Assembly (NCBI RefSeq): GCF_964275005.1
Contig: NC_092692.1
Location: 17,137,506 to 17,201,505, forward strand
DNA length: 64,000 nucleotides
DNA from: Diadema setosum
Taxonomy: Eukaryota > Echinodermata > Echinoidea > Diadematoida > Diadematidae
Reading direction: 5' to 3'
Shown here: positions 49,815 to 62,654 of the stretch, in pieces
Layout: each line of letters begins with the position of its first letter
Numbering within the stretch: the stretch's first letter is position 1
Notes under the pieces: generated by a model
Database searches by the model: none
Told to the model about the DNA's origin: nothing
What the model saw: the letters and a program-made list of their open reading frames with translations, nothing else
Made by a program: the position numbers and the translations under genes

Positions 49815-50345
49815 TGCAAAAAAATCCGGTGTTGAATATGAAACACCGAGCTGGTGTTAAATTTCCGGCGCTCATTTATGGTGTAGATTAACACCTCCGG
49901 GTGTCATGTCAAAATATAAAATTGTTTTCTGGAAAGTTACTTTATAGTTACTGCACTTCTTGTTGATTTTGAACTTCAACAAGACGATCAAGAATTTTCC
50001 CATGAAGTACTTGATTATTGAAAAAATGTGTAAATACATTTACACCACAGTAACACCAGTTGGTGTGGTCTACTATTGAAGCTGGACGGGTGTTATGCCA
50101 TTGACATTAACACCAGCAATATCAAATCAACACCATCAATATCAAATCAACACCATGCGGTGTCATTATTGAATTAACACCAGCGCAGTATCAAAAATAT
50201 CACCACCTACAGTGTCAAATTAACACCACGAAGTGACAGGTGAACACTTTTCAACATCATCTTAATACATTTTCTACACCTGTGGGTGTGGTCCTCTATT
50301 GACACTTGATTGGTGTTAGATTTAACACCCATGGTGTTAACTGTA
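49815..50345. repeat. Cluster of GGTGTTAA / TTAACACC repeats
   Basis: More than fifteen copies of GGTGT(T/G) or its complement in both orientations, many in AATCAACACC or TTAACACC context, forming many short stems. It probably derives from one or more foldback elements. Tandem TGTAGGCTGAATTG units follow at 50341-50425. Confidence 0.6.
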
Positions 50346-52152
50346 GGCTGAATTGTATTGTAGGCTGAATTATGTTGACTGTAGGCTGTAGGCTGAATTG
50401 TGTTGACTGTAGGCTGAATTGTATTTTTGTTTTTGTTTTCAGAAAACATGCCATGTTTTATGATATTCTATTGTTTAAGCATTGTATTTTTAGGCTGATT
50501 AGCAGCTGCAGCTGTTCATAAGGTGCTTAACTCACTGTCTGCTTTATGTCATAACCAAAGTATCATGCTGATTTTTTTTTTATTGTACTTCTTTCTTGTC
50601 ATGCATGTTGAACATTCAGTTGTGATGTATACCATAAGATGATTATTCAAATAAATGTACATCGTCATGCTCTTTGGCTGATCACATACATATTATGCAA
50701 ATGTATATTAAACTTTTATGTAAGTTTACATACGGGAGAAAATCTGATGCAATGAAATCTTGTTATATCGGTATAACATCTCGATGTGAACACATAGACT
50801 GTCTACTCATACACTGTAAAGTCCATAAGAAGCAGCATAAGCCAAAAATCGGACCTTTTGATTGCGTCGACAATAATGCCCACTTTTGTGAGGTTTACTG
50901 TTTGATTGTGCCTGTATATCAGTGTATTATGATATGTGCATGATGTATTCATGTGTTTGTGTATATGCGTGCATGTGTTATATGAACTTGTATTTTGATC
51001 ATGCAAATATTGTGTAAATCATCACACTCAGTCTAATGCGAGCATTACGTGATTTTGGTGGTATAATGGCCGACACGCGTGACCAATGATATACTTGGCC
51101 TATACACTAGCTGTCCTACATGCAGTAGATGTATTGTGTCTTCGAAAGCTAGGATAACACAAAAAGTATGACAGTTACGCCATTTATATCATACAATGTA
51201 TAAAGAAGTAGAAAAAGTGTATGCTCCTTACATGCTATGAAGAGTCGGGAATAATGATGTACATCAATCATTTCACATTAAGTCTTTCTCTTTCAGTGAC
51301 TGTATTTTGTCGATTCATTTAGAACTTTATGCTATATTTCTTTAACTATGTCGTGTTTATGTAGCACACATTTTTTTAAGTATATCGTACTAAGTAGTGT
51401 ATTTAGGGGCAGTCATTATTGTGTATGAGGACGTGAAAATTTCATCTCCTAAAGAAACATAGTGTGTGTGAAGATGTAGTGAGCATTACAATTAAATTTT
51501 ACACAAACACCGTCTGCTCAAAACAATCAATTTGACATGATTTTTCATTGTGCGTGATGTGTGTGTGTAATATCAAGAGAAACACAAGAACTCATCCCAA
51601 ACTGGCTACACCTTCTTAATTTTCTTTCTCAATGTCATTAAAGAGAAATTAACAGTAGAACAAAAGAAAACATAGTTGGCAAGAAACTGCGGGATTTCAA
51701 ACGTGGGCATCATCTTGTATATGTATGGGCAGTATTCTGGTCAAACACTTCGGGGAAAAAAGATACAATATCTTTAACATCGAGGATTGAATAAAATCGG
51801 ACAATTTAACGTCGAAGAGGAAAATACACACCAATGATTAATGCTTACACGAGCGCGGGGGAAGAGCATCCTAACAGCAATGGTTACGTGTCTAGTGACA
51901 GACAATCACTATAAACTTCAAGGATAAATTGTCCGTGCGTGCACATGCGTGGACTAACTGTAATTACTGTACAATTATAGTTAAAAAAATGAACCAGTAT
52001 AATCGATGTTCAGTATTCTATTGTTAAATATACGTGTACAAAATAATTATGAACAATATTTATAATAAAAGTGTTGCCTGACTAAACCGTCTACAATTGT
52101 GCTTTAATGAGAAAAATAGTGATATCTCCTTATATTTTGGGCTTTATTGTAA

Positions 52153-52183
<31 letters not shown>

Positions 52184-53600
52184 TATTTTAGGGTGTTTTA
52201 TGATACTACTGACCTACTCATATGCATCAAAAGTGATATCTTGATTATTTTTTTTTTTAATCATTGCTCCTAAATGTAAATAAGACCTTTAATGTTGCTT
52301 TTATAATGGGTTTGAATCCGATCCTCGTTCAGTCCAACGCAGTGTTGCTCAAGAGTCTTTGTCTTGGGCCCTCGTCCCATCTCTGATGTCAATGATAATC
52401 AGTAACTGTTAAATCCCCTTCTTTATTTGTCTTATTTGCCGACGATACTAATATGTTTCGTTCTCAAAAAGACTAAAATCTATAACTCTTTAACGATGCT
52501 TTTAATCATGAAATTGATATACATAAAGCACTGAGACTCATATAATTATACATTTCGTTAATTCTCGTAAACGGAAAGGCCGATGCATGTTAAATTAAAC
52601 GCGATGGCATACTACCATTAAAGAGGAGAAACACTTTAATTCCAAAATGTTCGGGAGTACAGTGTATGCATGAAACTTTGACTTGGAATAAGCAGCTGCA
52701 TGCACTATACGTGTAGTAATGTGCATTTTAAAGGTCCAGTTTACCTTTGAGAGCAGTGATTTAAAAAATTTTCAAGATATCATATTTGATGCATATGTGT
52801 AGGTCTGCATGCTGTATCACAAAACATCCTACCATGTATTTTTTTTCCAATAAAACCCAAAATATAGGGAGATATCAGTGTTTTTCTTAGTAAACCATAT
52901 CTGTAGAAGGTTTAGTCTGGAAACATTTTTTATTATAACTGTTGTTCACATTTTGTGTATTTAACAATACTTAACCTCGATAATACGGATTCAAAGTTTT
53001 ACAGTGGTTGTTTCTATCCCTAACTCACAGTTAAGAACTATTTTAAAGCACTAATGCTGGGTTTTTTGCTTCATCTGAAAATGGTAAATTATGCCTTTAA
53101 AAGCATTAGAATAATTTCCGAGTTATAGTCAATTCTTCTACCCCATGCAACCTTAATTATTTCTCATATAAAATGCCTCATAGTTCTCCCATGGTACATA
53201 TTGTATATAAATTATTGTAATGTAAATGGGCAAACTATGGTTCTACAAATATCATTTTAAACTAAACAAAGAAAGTTATACACAATGTTTGTAGGTATTT
53301 ACACCGATTGTATTCTTTTTTAGCTCGCACTAATCCTTTACTTTATTTGAAACATGGTACATTTTCATTCGTCTAACCTGCTCGCATAATAACTCGAAAC
53401 AAATCCCAAACTATCAATTACGCACAAATCTGTCAAACATTCTAGTCTTGACATTTGGAATAATCTTTCCTACAGGTTACTTAAAAGTCTTGTCTAGATA
53501 CCCATCTATACTCCTGTTAATAGCTGCACTTAAGCGACAATTATTATACCACAATCATAATTTTTCAAATTCATTAGATTCTCCTGTCGAGATGTTTTCA

Positions 53601-53682
53601 TTGCAACTGATTGACAAATTTATTGCCTTACATCGACGTAAATATTTACGACGATGTATAGAGCAATTTGTCAATCAATCAT
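53601..53682. repeat. Short palindromic element with TTGATTGACAAATTG arms
   Basis: The left arm TTGCAACTGATTGACAAATT then CATCGACGTAAATA pairs with the right arm TTACGACGATGTA then CAATTTGTCAATCAATCA. The left-arm block also occurs near 20567 and 23514. Confidence 0.65.
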
Positions 53683-54361
53683 AATTTTACCCTCCAAACT
53701 CTTTAGTTTAAAACAACGCATATTATACAGCCGTGGAATTCATCATCTTTATTCTCTGACATTCAATTGCTTTCTGCACGGTGCACACCTGTAATTGCAC
53801 TCATGGAATTGCACTGCACCCACCTGATTATTCAGTTTTCCCAAAGAGAGTTATATCACCGAAAACCTTTATTTCTAGGGCCTATGGGGTCATGTGGAGC
53901 CGGGAAATGTGCAAACGCCTCGCCGGGAAACGAGCAAATTTCATCAACGGGAAATGTGCAAACAATGACGCCGGGAAATGTTCAAACCTTCAATTTTTCG
54001 ACGTTCGAATGTGCATAATTTTTGTATCATTTACTTTAACGATATTGTGCATAAAAATGGTAGATAAACTCCATATCAAAATTACTGCGCATGAACCTTC
54101 ACCATTCATTGCCAGATTTTCACCGAAATTGGCAGGTAGCACCATTATGACGATGGGATCTTAATTTGTTTAAAATAGCCACCCCTCCCCCTCCCACCCC
54201 CCCCCCCCCGGAAAAGGGGGGCCTCAAAGTCTCAGAAGGATGGTTTCATCAAAATTCTTCTCCTCAGTATTCTATTACTATAACCAAATCAGAGCTAGGT
54301 TGGTGCTATAAAGACAGTGAAGACAGCGGTGTCAAAACTGTTTAATGGCAGATCCAGGAAT

Positions 54362-54958
54362 GCAGGGCACGAGGGCCACGTGCGGGGGGGGGGGGGGGGG
54401 AGATGGGTCAAAACTTAAAGGACAAGTTCACCTTCATATGCATATGAATTAAGTGAATGCAGCAATATTAATAGAAAACATCAGTGAGAGTTTGAGTCAC
54501 CGCTGGATGAGAAAACTATACCACAAGAAAATACATGTACTAGTATATGAAAATTCAACATATTTTCACTTTTCTCGCATAATAAGAGAATGCCTCTTTC
54601 AGAAGGCAGGGGGAATAATACTACTCTAACATACGTCAGTGACAAGTCGAAGAAATGTGCCCTTTAAAGAAAAAATGAAATTTCATGAAATTTTCTTTTT
54701 ATTTTCGTTATCGTTCTACGCATGTGACATCAAACACTGTTGTAGTATTTTCATCCAGTGCAGTGACTGCGCAGATACTTTAAAAATTCATAACTTTTTA
54801 GCAGATTGTCCGATTTTCCTCAAACTCTCACTGATATTTTCTATTTATATTGCTGCATTCACTCAATTCACATGTATATGAAGGTGAACTTGTATATTAT
54901 AAGTTTTGACCCATCTCCTCGTGTCCCCCCCCCCCACATGGCCCCCGTGCCCTGCATC
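54362..54958. mobile_element. Double foldback: outer poly-G/C arms enclosing an inner MITE
   Basis: Outer arms GCAGGGCACGAGGGCCACG...GATGGGTCAAAACTT and AAGTTTTGACCCATC...GTGCCCTGC are inverted repeats. Inside them, GGACAAGTTCACCTTCATAT (about 54419) and ATATGAAGGTGAACTTG (about 54877) are the arms of an inner element. The inner body shares CATAACTTTT and CCGATTTTCCTCAAACT with the repeat at 6010. Confidence 0.78.
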
Positions 54959-55670
54959 CCTCAAAATCCCCCCCCCCCCCCCTTACCGGACCACAAAGAG
55001 GGCACCCCGGATCCATCATCGAAGCAATGTGCATACTTAATGTATACTGTCTACTTTGAGCAATTATAGCTGTCTTGTGGCTCTACAGAAGATTTTTTTT
55101 CTTTACAATACAGTTTGGCGCATTTGACCCCTGTCCCCCCCCCCCCCACCTCCCCCCCCCCCCTCCCCTGTTTGGTATGACTCCCACTGAACAAAATGAA
55201 ATCATTACTATCCCTTGCAACATTTCAAATTAACAACATTATGTGGGAACAATTAACAAACAGAACAGCAAAAATAACATGAGGTAATACATATACTGTC
55301 AAAGTAACATGAATAACTTCCTGTATGTGTATTGAATATCAAAACCGTATAAACGATACCATGACGTGATTGACAAGAATACTGTAAATAAACGTGCACA
55401 TAAATGGAACAAGTACTATAGTCTAATCAAAGGAACAGACATACGCCTTCAGTCTTTGCTGCCATACAGTTCAGGAAGTTCACAAGCACAATATCTGTGC
55501 GCAAGTCACAATATTAGCAGCTGATCCCATAAAATGGGAAAATGTACGTAACTGTCTTGGAAAGTCTTTGTCTGCGGGCTTTCAGATGCTGCGGAAACGT
55601 AGAAAAACGTGTTCACTCGAGATGGTTTTACCCTGAACATGAAAATCTGTAGAGGGTTTTCAAATACATG

Positions 55671-56176
55671 CCCAGCTAACATTTGGACGTTTTCAGAACG
55701 TCTTTTTGTGGAGGATTTTCAACGTATTAAAAACGTTTCAAATGGACGTAATAAAAACGTTTTTTAAACGTTTTAAAAATCAATAAAAAAAACCTTTCTG
55801 AATTTTTAAGGACCTGTAGATAACCTTTTGGACGTTATAGACGTAAGTAAAACCTTTTAAGAATATTCAAAACGTTGTGTGGACATTCTGCGGACGTCCA
55901 GAAAACCTTTGAAAACCATCTAGAACGTTCAAAAACGTTTTAAGAACGTCTAAAAAGTCTTATGACCCTTTCCAGAACGTTTAGAGAACCTTTCATATCC
56001 GTCTAGAACGTCCAGAAAACCTTTTAAAAACGTCTAATGTGGGTAATTTAAAAAAAAAAAAACTTTGACGTTGTATGTATACGTTTTGAAAACGTCCATT
56101 TTGTACGAAGACGTACGGAACCTCAAAAAAAAAGACCGTTTAGGAAACGTTCTGAAAACGTTATGTGTTTGCTGGG
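55671..56176. mobile_element. AACGTT-rich inverted-repeat element
   Basis: It begins CCCAGCTAACATTTGGACG and ends GTTATGTGTTTGCTGGG. The interior carries dozens of AAAACGT, AACGTTC and GGACGT variants in both orientations at roughly 20-30 bp spacing. Confidence 0.75.
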
Positions 56177-56183
56177 TGTACAC

Positions 56184-56572
56184 TCAAACCTGTCTATAGC
56201 GGCAATCCCAAGGGAGACGAAAAAAGTGATCGTATATTAAACAGGTGCAGGTAGCTATAATGTAGACAGGTTTTTTATCATGCTTTTTCTTTCGGAGTAA
56301 TTTGTGTTTAGTGGTTGTATACGGCAGGTGGCCGCTATAAGCAGGTGGTCGCTATAGACAGGTTCATTAACATGCTTTTTTTTTTCTTTCGAAGGGAATT
56401 GTTTTTGTGGTCGTATCTAATGGCAGGAGGCCCCTACAGGTGGTCGCGAAGTACAGACTGTACAGTCAAACCAATCTATAGCGGCCACCCAGGGAAACGA
56501 AAAAAAAAAAAACAACAAAAAAAAAACGTTGCAGTTTATGGACAGGTGGTCGCTAGGACAAGTTTAACTGTA
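56184..56572. repeat. Cluster of CTATAGCGGCCACC repeat elements
   Basis: CAAACCTGTCTATAGCGGC at 56186, GGTGGCCGCTATAAGCAGG at about 56328, GTCGCTATAGACAGGTT at about 56348 and CTATAGCGGCCACCC at about 56475 form alternating direct and inverted copies. A single pair is seen at 30411-30485. Confidence 0.7.
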
Positions 56573-57889
56573 AATAAAGATAATGATTTATGCGTATAGT
56601 TTTGATTGATAGTTTCTCTTCCATCTGTATACAACTTACATAGTAATAGGTGGAGTGAACGGTTTGCACATGCAGTTCCCGGCGGCTTTTGCACATTTCC
56701 CCAGCGTCACGTTTGCTCCATGGGCGTAAATCCCGGGGGGATGGGGGGGATATATCCCCCCCTGAAATGGAGGAGGGGGGGGGGTGGCCTGTACAATCAT
56801 CCCCCCTGAATATTGAGGGGAAAAATGGAGGAAGCAGAAATGTGATTGTATCAATTTTGGCATATTGCATGACGTTTGTACGCCGGCCTTCAGACAGGTA
56901 ACAGAGCTGAACAGTATTCAGTTCAGTTCAGTTCAGTTTTTATTTCTCCATTTCAAAATCAATACAAATCCACAAATCAACAAAATACTTGCATAGTCAT
57001 TTACACAGCTAATATTCGTAACGTTTGGATCTTACATACATTTTTTTTTCAAGAACGAATATCATATAATTATGAAAGGAAGCAATAGGAGATGATAAAA
57101 ATGAAATGCAGGGGACCATCATCATAAGCTAAGCTTGACGAGGAAGATGGCCCCAGGTAAAGAGATACATAAAGAAAATCTTGCCACTCACTGAGTGGGG
57201 GTAATTGTGCAAAGGGCACAACGAAGAGATACATATTCTATCTTGTAGGAAAACTTTTCTCAAGCGCTCGCTCGCTTCGCTCGCTCGCGAAGAAAGTAAC
57301 ATCGACATACACTGTAAGGTATGGCTCAGGCGTTGACAACGTCAAATAGTATAGGTCTACATGTAAACATGTTATGACGCGAGTAACTGGGGACCATCTG
57401 CAAAATATGTACGAAAACATACAAACAAACAATAACAACAACTTTATCGCCATAATTGAATCCCCTCCATTTCCTGAATCATTCCTGAGAAACGACAGTG
57501 ACTGATGACTCAGTCAGGATACACCTATGGGCATACCAAGGGAAGATCAGGGACGTCGAATCTATGGGGGGCAAAGGGGCATTTGCCCCGCCCCAAAGGA
57601 AGTGTTTAGACAGACAAATCATTTATCCCCCAAACAATTCCCGAGATGAGGACAAATCTCGAACTTTCTTAATGGAAAATTGTCCAAATATCGCCAGAAC
57701 TATGCACCAGATCGTTGTATTGCAATCATGAACATGCAAAAGGTCCGCTATACAGGATAAGGGATAAACTTTGTACACTTTTGACATAGACGTATATTCC
57801 CTAATTCATCAAAGAGTGTGCAGCAGATCTTTCACTTAACAAAAGCAACCTAATATGTATAGAGGCATCGATGGGGGGGGGATGGTTCT

Positions 57890-59945
57890 CAAATAAAAGT
57901 GGAACAAACAAAAGCGAAAAATATAGCTACAAACGGCAGTTTTTGGAGTGTAAAATGTTAAAATTTTAAAGCTCGCTCGCTCCGCTCTCTCGCATTTAAC
58001 CGCTATGCCATTCTCCTGATGTTGCTGCCAGTGATTGACAGCAGGTGCACCCGGTGCGCGCCCCCCCCCCCCCTTAATTTCCAAAGCGAAAATATAGCTA
58101 CAAACGACAGTTTTTAGGACTGGAAAATGTCAAAATTTTCAAGCTCACTCGCTTCGCTCGCTAGCATTTAATCAGTATGCCATTCTCCTGATGTTGCTGC
58201 CAGTAATTGCCAGCAGTTTGCGCCCGGTGTGCCCCCTTAATTTCCAAAGCGAAAAAATACAGCCACAAACGGCAGTCTTTGGCATGTTTGGACTGTAAAA
58301 TGTCAAAATTTTCTAACCGCTATGCCATTCTCCTGATGTTGCTGCCAGTAATTGCCGGCAGTTGCACTCGCGAAAAAGTATAGTTACAAACGGCAGTTTT
58401 TAGACTGTAAAATGTCAAATTTTTCAAGCTCGCTCGCATTCAATCGCTATGCCATTCTCTTGATGTTGCTGCCAGTGATTGTGAGCAGGTGCGCCCCCCT
58501 TAATTTCCAAAGCGAAAAATATAGCTACAAACGGCAGTTTGGGGACTGTAAAATGTCAAATTTTTGAAGCTCGCTCGCTTCGCTCGCTCGCATTAATTTC
58601 CAAAGCGAAAAAAAAAAAAAAAATTCGCTCGCTCGCATTAATTTCCAAAGCGAAAAAATACAGCCACAAACGGCAGTCTTTGGCATGTTTGGACTGTAAA
58701 ATGTCAAAATTTTCTAACCGCTATGCCATTCTCCTGATGTTGCTGCCAGTAATTGCCGGCAGTTGCACTCGCGAAAAAGTATAGTTACAAACGGCAGTTT
58801 TTAGACTGTAAAATGTCAAATTTTTCAAGCTCGCTCGCATTCAATCGCTATGCCATTCTCTTGATGTTGCTGCCAGTGATTGTGAGCAGGTGCGCCCCCC
58901 TTAATTTCCAAAGCGAAAAATATAGCTACAAACGGCAGTTTGGGGACTGTAAAATGTCAAATTTTTGAAGCTCGCTCGCTTCGCTCGCTCGCATTTAATT
59001 ATTATTCCATTCTCCTGATGTTGCTGCCAGTAATTGCCAGCAGTTTTCGCCCGGTGCGCCCCCTTAATTTCCAAAGCGAAAATATAACTACAAACGGCAG
59101 TTTTGGGACTGTCAAATGTCAAAATTTTGAAGCTCGCTCGCATTCAATCATTATGCCATTCTCCTGATGTTGCTGCCAGTAATTGCCAACAGTTTTTGCC
59201 CGGTGCGCCCCCTTAATTTCCAAAGCGAAAAATTACAGCCACAAACGACAGTTTTTGGGACTGGAAAATGTCAAAATTTTCAAGCTCATTCACTTCGCTC
59301 GCTCGCATTTAATCATTATGCCATTCTCCTGATGTTGCTGCCAGTAATTGCCAGCAGTTTTCGCCCGATGCGCCCCCCCCCCCTTAATTTCCAAAGCGAA
59401 AAAATACTAGTACAGCCACAAAGGACATGTGGGACTGTAAAATATCAAAATTTTCAAGCTCACTCGCTTCGCTCGCTCGCATTTAATCGTTATGCCATTC
59501 TGATGTTGCTGCCCGATTGCCGGCAGTTGCGCCCGGTGTGCCCCCATAATTTCCAAAGCGAAAAAATACAGCCATAAACGGCAGTCTTTGGACTGTAAAA
59601 GTGTCAAAATTTTCAAGCTCGCTCGCCCCGCTCGCTCGCATTTAACTGCTATGCCATTCTCCTGATGTTGCTGCCAGTATTTGCCAGCAGTCGCGCCTGA
59701 TGCGGCCCCCCTTAATTTCCAAAGCGAAAAAGTACAGCTACAAACGGCAGTTTTTAGACTGTAAAATGTTAAAATTTTCATGTTCGCTCGCTCCGCTCGC
59801 TCGCATTTAATCGCTATGCCATTCTCCTGATGTTGCTGCCAGTGATTGACAGCAGTTGCGCCTGGTGTGCCCCCCTTAATTTCCAAAGCGAAGAATATAG
59901 CTACAAACGGCAGTTTTTGGACTGAAAAATGTCAAAATTTTCAAC
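57890..59945. repeat. Satellite of about 165-bp units (about 12 copies)
   Basis: Each unit has TTAATTTCCAAAGCGAAAA, then CTACAAACGGCAGTTTTTGG, ACTGTAAAATGTCAAAATTT, a palindromic GCTCGCTTCGCTCGC block, TATGCCATTCTCCTGATGTT and CAGTAATTGCCAGCAG. Anchors recur at 58237, 58499, 58638, 58900, 59066, 59215, 59385, 59550, 59715 and 59877. The segment 58237-58594 recurs, apparently unchanged, at 58638-58995. Reading frames over it are repeats, not genes. Confidence 0.93.
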
Positions 59946-62654
59946 GCAAAGAGATTTCACCGTAGGAGGGGGAAACCCCCCTACCATACCCTCCCCCTCG
60001 CTTGATTCGTTCCCTCACATAACCGCTCCTCCTAAGATCAAATCCTGTCTACGCCGATGATAGGCCCCATTATTTAGTAGGCCTTCACAGTGATGTCGTA
60101 CAGCAAGAGCTGAAATACCACGATTTTGTCATTCAATAATATATTGTGAATATTTCATTTTCTTATTGTTTTTTAAAGAAAAGAAAACAAAATTTTCACC
60201 ACAAGTGAGCACCAGATCGCTGAATTTCAGGTCTGAAAATGCAAAATCTTCCTCTTGTGGGAGAGGGATACCCCCCCCCCCCCCCCATACACACCCTTCC
60301 CCCGTTCGGTCGTTCCGCTCCCTCTCACGGATATTTCCCCCAAAAAATGTTTTCATACTTTTAAGGTCTGATTTTCCGCCGAAAGTCGTCTGACAAGCAA
60401 AAAAAAAAGCAACAAGAACAAAAAGTCTTTATGTCGTTGCTGCCACTTTTCTCCCACTTTATATTTCATGCAAAAGAGTGGGGCATCCGATCCCTGTAAA
60501 GTGTGTGTGTGGGGGGGGGGAGGGGGGCACAAAGCTTCTTCCCCCCCCCCCCAAAAAAAAAAAAAAAAAAAGGCTGCGCCGGTCCGGTTATGCTTCTAAT
60601 CGTGGTGATGGTGACCATCCCCCCCCCCCCCCCCCACTCCTCAGTATGGATTTACGCCGTTGGTTTGCTCATTTCTTGTTAATGAAATTTAGAGATTTGC
60701 ACATTTCCCGGTGTTTGCACATTTCCCGGCTCCACAGATCCCATACATTTGCCATCACCTTTAACAGCTTGAAAACGATGATGGTCTCTCCTGCGTTCAT
60801 TGTTATCTCTTCCATATACTGAGACAAACGGTATTTGCTTTATACTTCTTATTCTGTCTTTGTATATATTTTGGGCATGTTTCCTGCTGTGTAATACCAT
60901 TGCCTGTGTTTTTACTTCTTGTGTTCGAATGCAGAAAGTCTATTGTTGTTTGTGTCCATATTTTGTATTCTTTTCTACGAATATTTACAAGCTGGTCGCT
61001 TGTAAATTCTTCTCTTTTTTTTTTGGCAACTACTTGATATTTTTTCTTTAATTGATTTATTTATCTATTGATTCTGATTTATTTCCATTTTGTGTTCACG
61101 AGAACAAAGAACAACAATAATTGAGTTACAATGATCATACAATAATATTTTGTCTTTTTTTGACGTGCAAAAAAAAAACAACAACAAAAACCAAACACAT
61201 GAAACATGAAACACACGTTCTATAACACGTACTAGGCCTATTTTGCAACAATATGATCATAAGAACCATAGTGGGGGAACCTAAATCAAAAGCACACAGC
61301 TATGTAATTTCTAGCTTGATTTTCGTGTTTGGATTTGCACATTTTGTAGTTTCCGGAGTACTAGTATATAATCAAACGAAGTATAGGTATACATATACCA
61401 GTAAGCACTCAAAACTGTCAAACTTTCTGTGGAATAGAGAACGGAATCGGGTATGGTTTTACTTCCGGTTCGTGACGTCATGGGTGTGGTATGATATCGG
61501 CCACTGCACATAACTGAGTGTACTAGCACGACGCCGTATTCGTAGGGGGTGCGAGTGTTGAAATTTATTCACCAATGATTATTCGCCCAGCAAAATAATC
61601 GGCCTCTCTTTTTGTATACTCGCCAAATGTTGGTACATGCCTAAGTGATTTTACGTCTGTACATCATGAGTTGATGATTACTAATTAACTTTACAGAACT
61701 GCACAGAATTTTGAATTGAGCCACTTTAATTTGCTCAACTGATATGAATAAAAGCAATTTAGATGTTATGTTATGGTTTGTGTGGAATGTTTGATAAACT
61801 GTTAGTGTTTGACTTTGTAGCAAGGAGGGAGCAGCAGGGAGTGCATGAGAGCACCGTCTCCCAGGATAGGCCTACCCTCACTGGGCCATTCGTTTGATAT
61901 GTGCTGTGATATTGATTGGAAATAATTTGTGCTTTCGATATTGGCTCTATCACAGAGTTCACTTGTCATTTATTACAGGCATAAGTGTACTCATTATCCC
62001 AGTTTCTTTTGCTGAATGAGGGTAAATAGTTTAATTATATTTAGATGCACTTATATATTTATATTTTCCTGTATATTACGTCCCGCACGTCTTTTTTTTT
62101 TTAAATCAGACTCGCCTTAAAAAATGGAAAGTGCAAAATCAAAATAATTATACTGCTACACAGCCCTGTCGCTTTGCATGGGGTCTGTCGGGCTAACATT
62201 AACCTAACCTGCTGAATTTCTGCTTTTCCTCTTTTGTTGTTTTCGTCATCCATAAAATCAAATTAGCTTTTCCAACTGCTGCTGAAAAATAAAGAGAATC
62301 ATAACGATTTCTGAGGGTTTTTTTTTTTTTTTTCTGGTGCTTTGTAATGATGTGTAATCGAAATACATGTACTCCCTGAATGCTGCGCGCTGTGGGCGTC
62401 GAGAAAAAGGGGCGAGTTGTTCGACTGGACGGCAGTGTACTGTGAGTTTATCTCCGGCTCCGATCGCGGCTGACGTGATCGCGATTGTATTCCACACGCA
62501 CACTGCACAGCATACTTACAGTCGGATAGAATATGCATTGCAGTCAGGGATTATTCGTCGTATGTAGGTGTAGTCGGGTAAGTTACCGGAGTCTGGAGTT
62601 CATTACTGTTGCTGGATCATAATAAGAAGTGAATGAACAGATTGGCAGACCAAG

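Larger units (their letters stand above)
49139..62654. other. Intergenic between the two G-alpha paralogues; repeats only
   Basis: About 13.5 kb with no exon I can support. It includes the 3' region of the pseudo-G-alpha gene, several MITEs, a satellite with a unit of about 165 bp and many poly-C or poly-G runs. The last few hundred bases before 62655 must include the promoter and 5' UTR of the ordinary G-alpha gene. Confidence 0.5.

Noticed and set aside
57836-59886. Several frames with MEIKGG or NFQSEK repeats
   Set aside because: They follow the satellite period and occur on both strands.
57890-59945. Regular repeats considered as a CRISPR-like array
   Set aside because: Units of about 165 bp are continuous with no unique spacers, and the genome is clearly animal.
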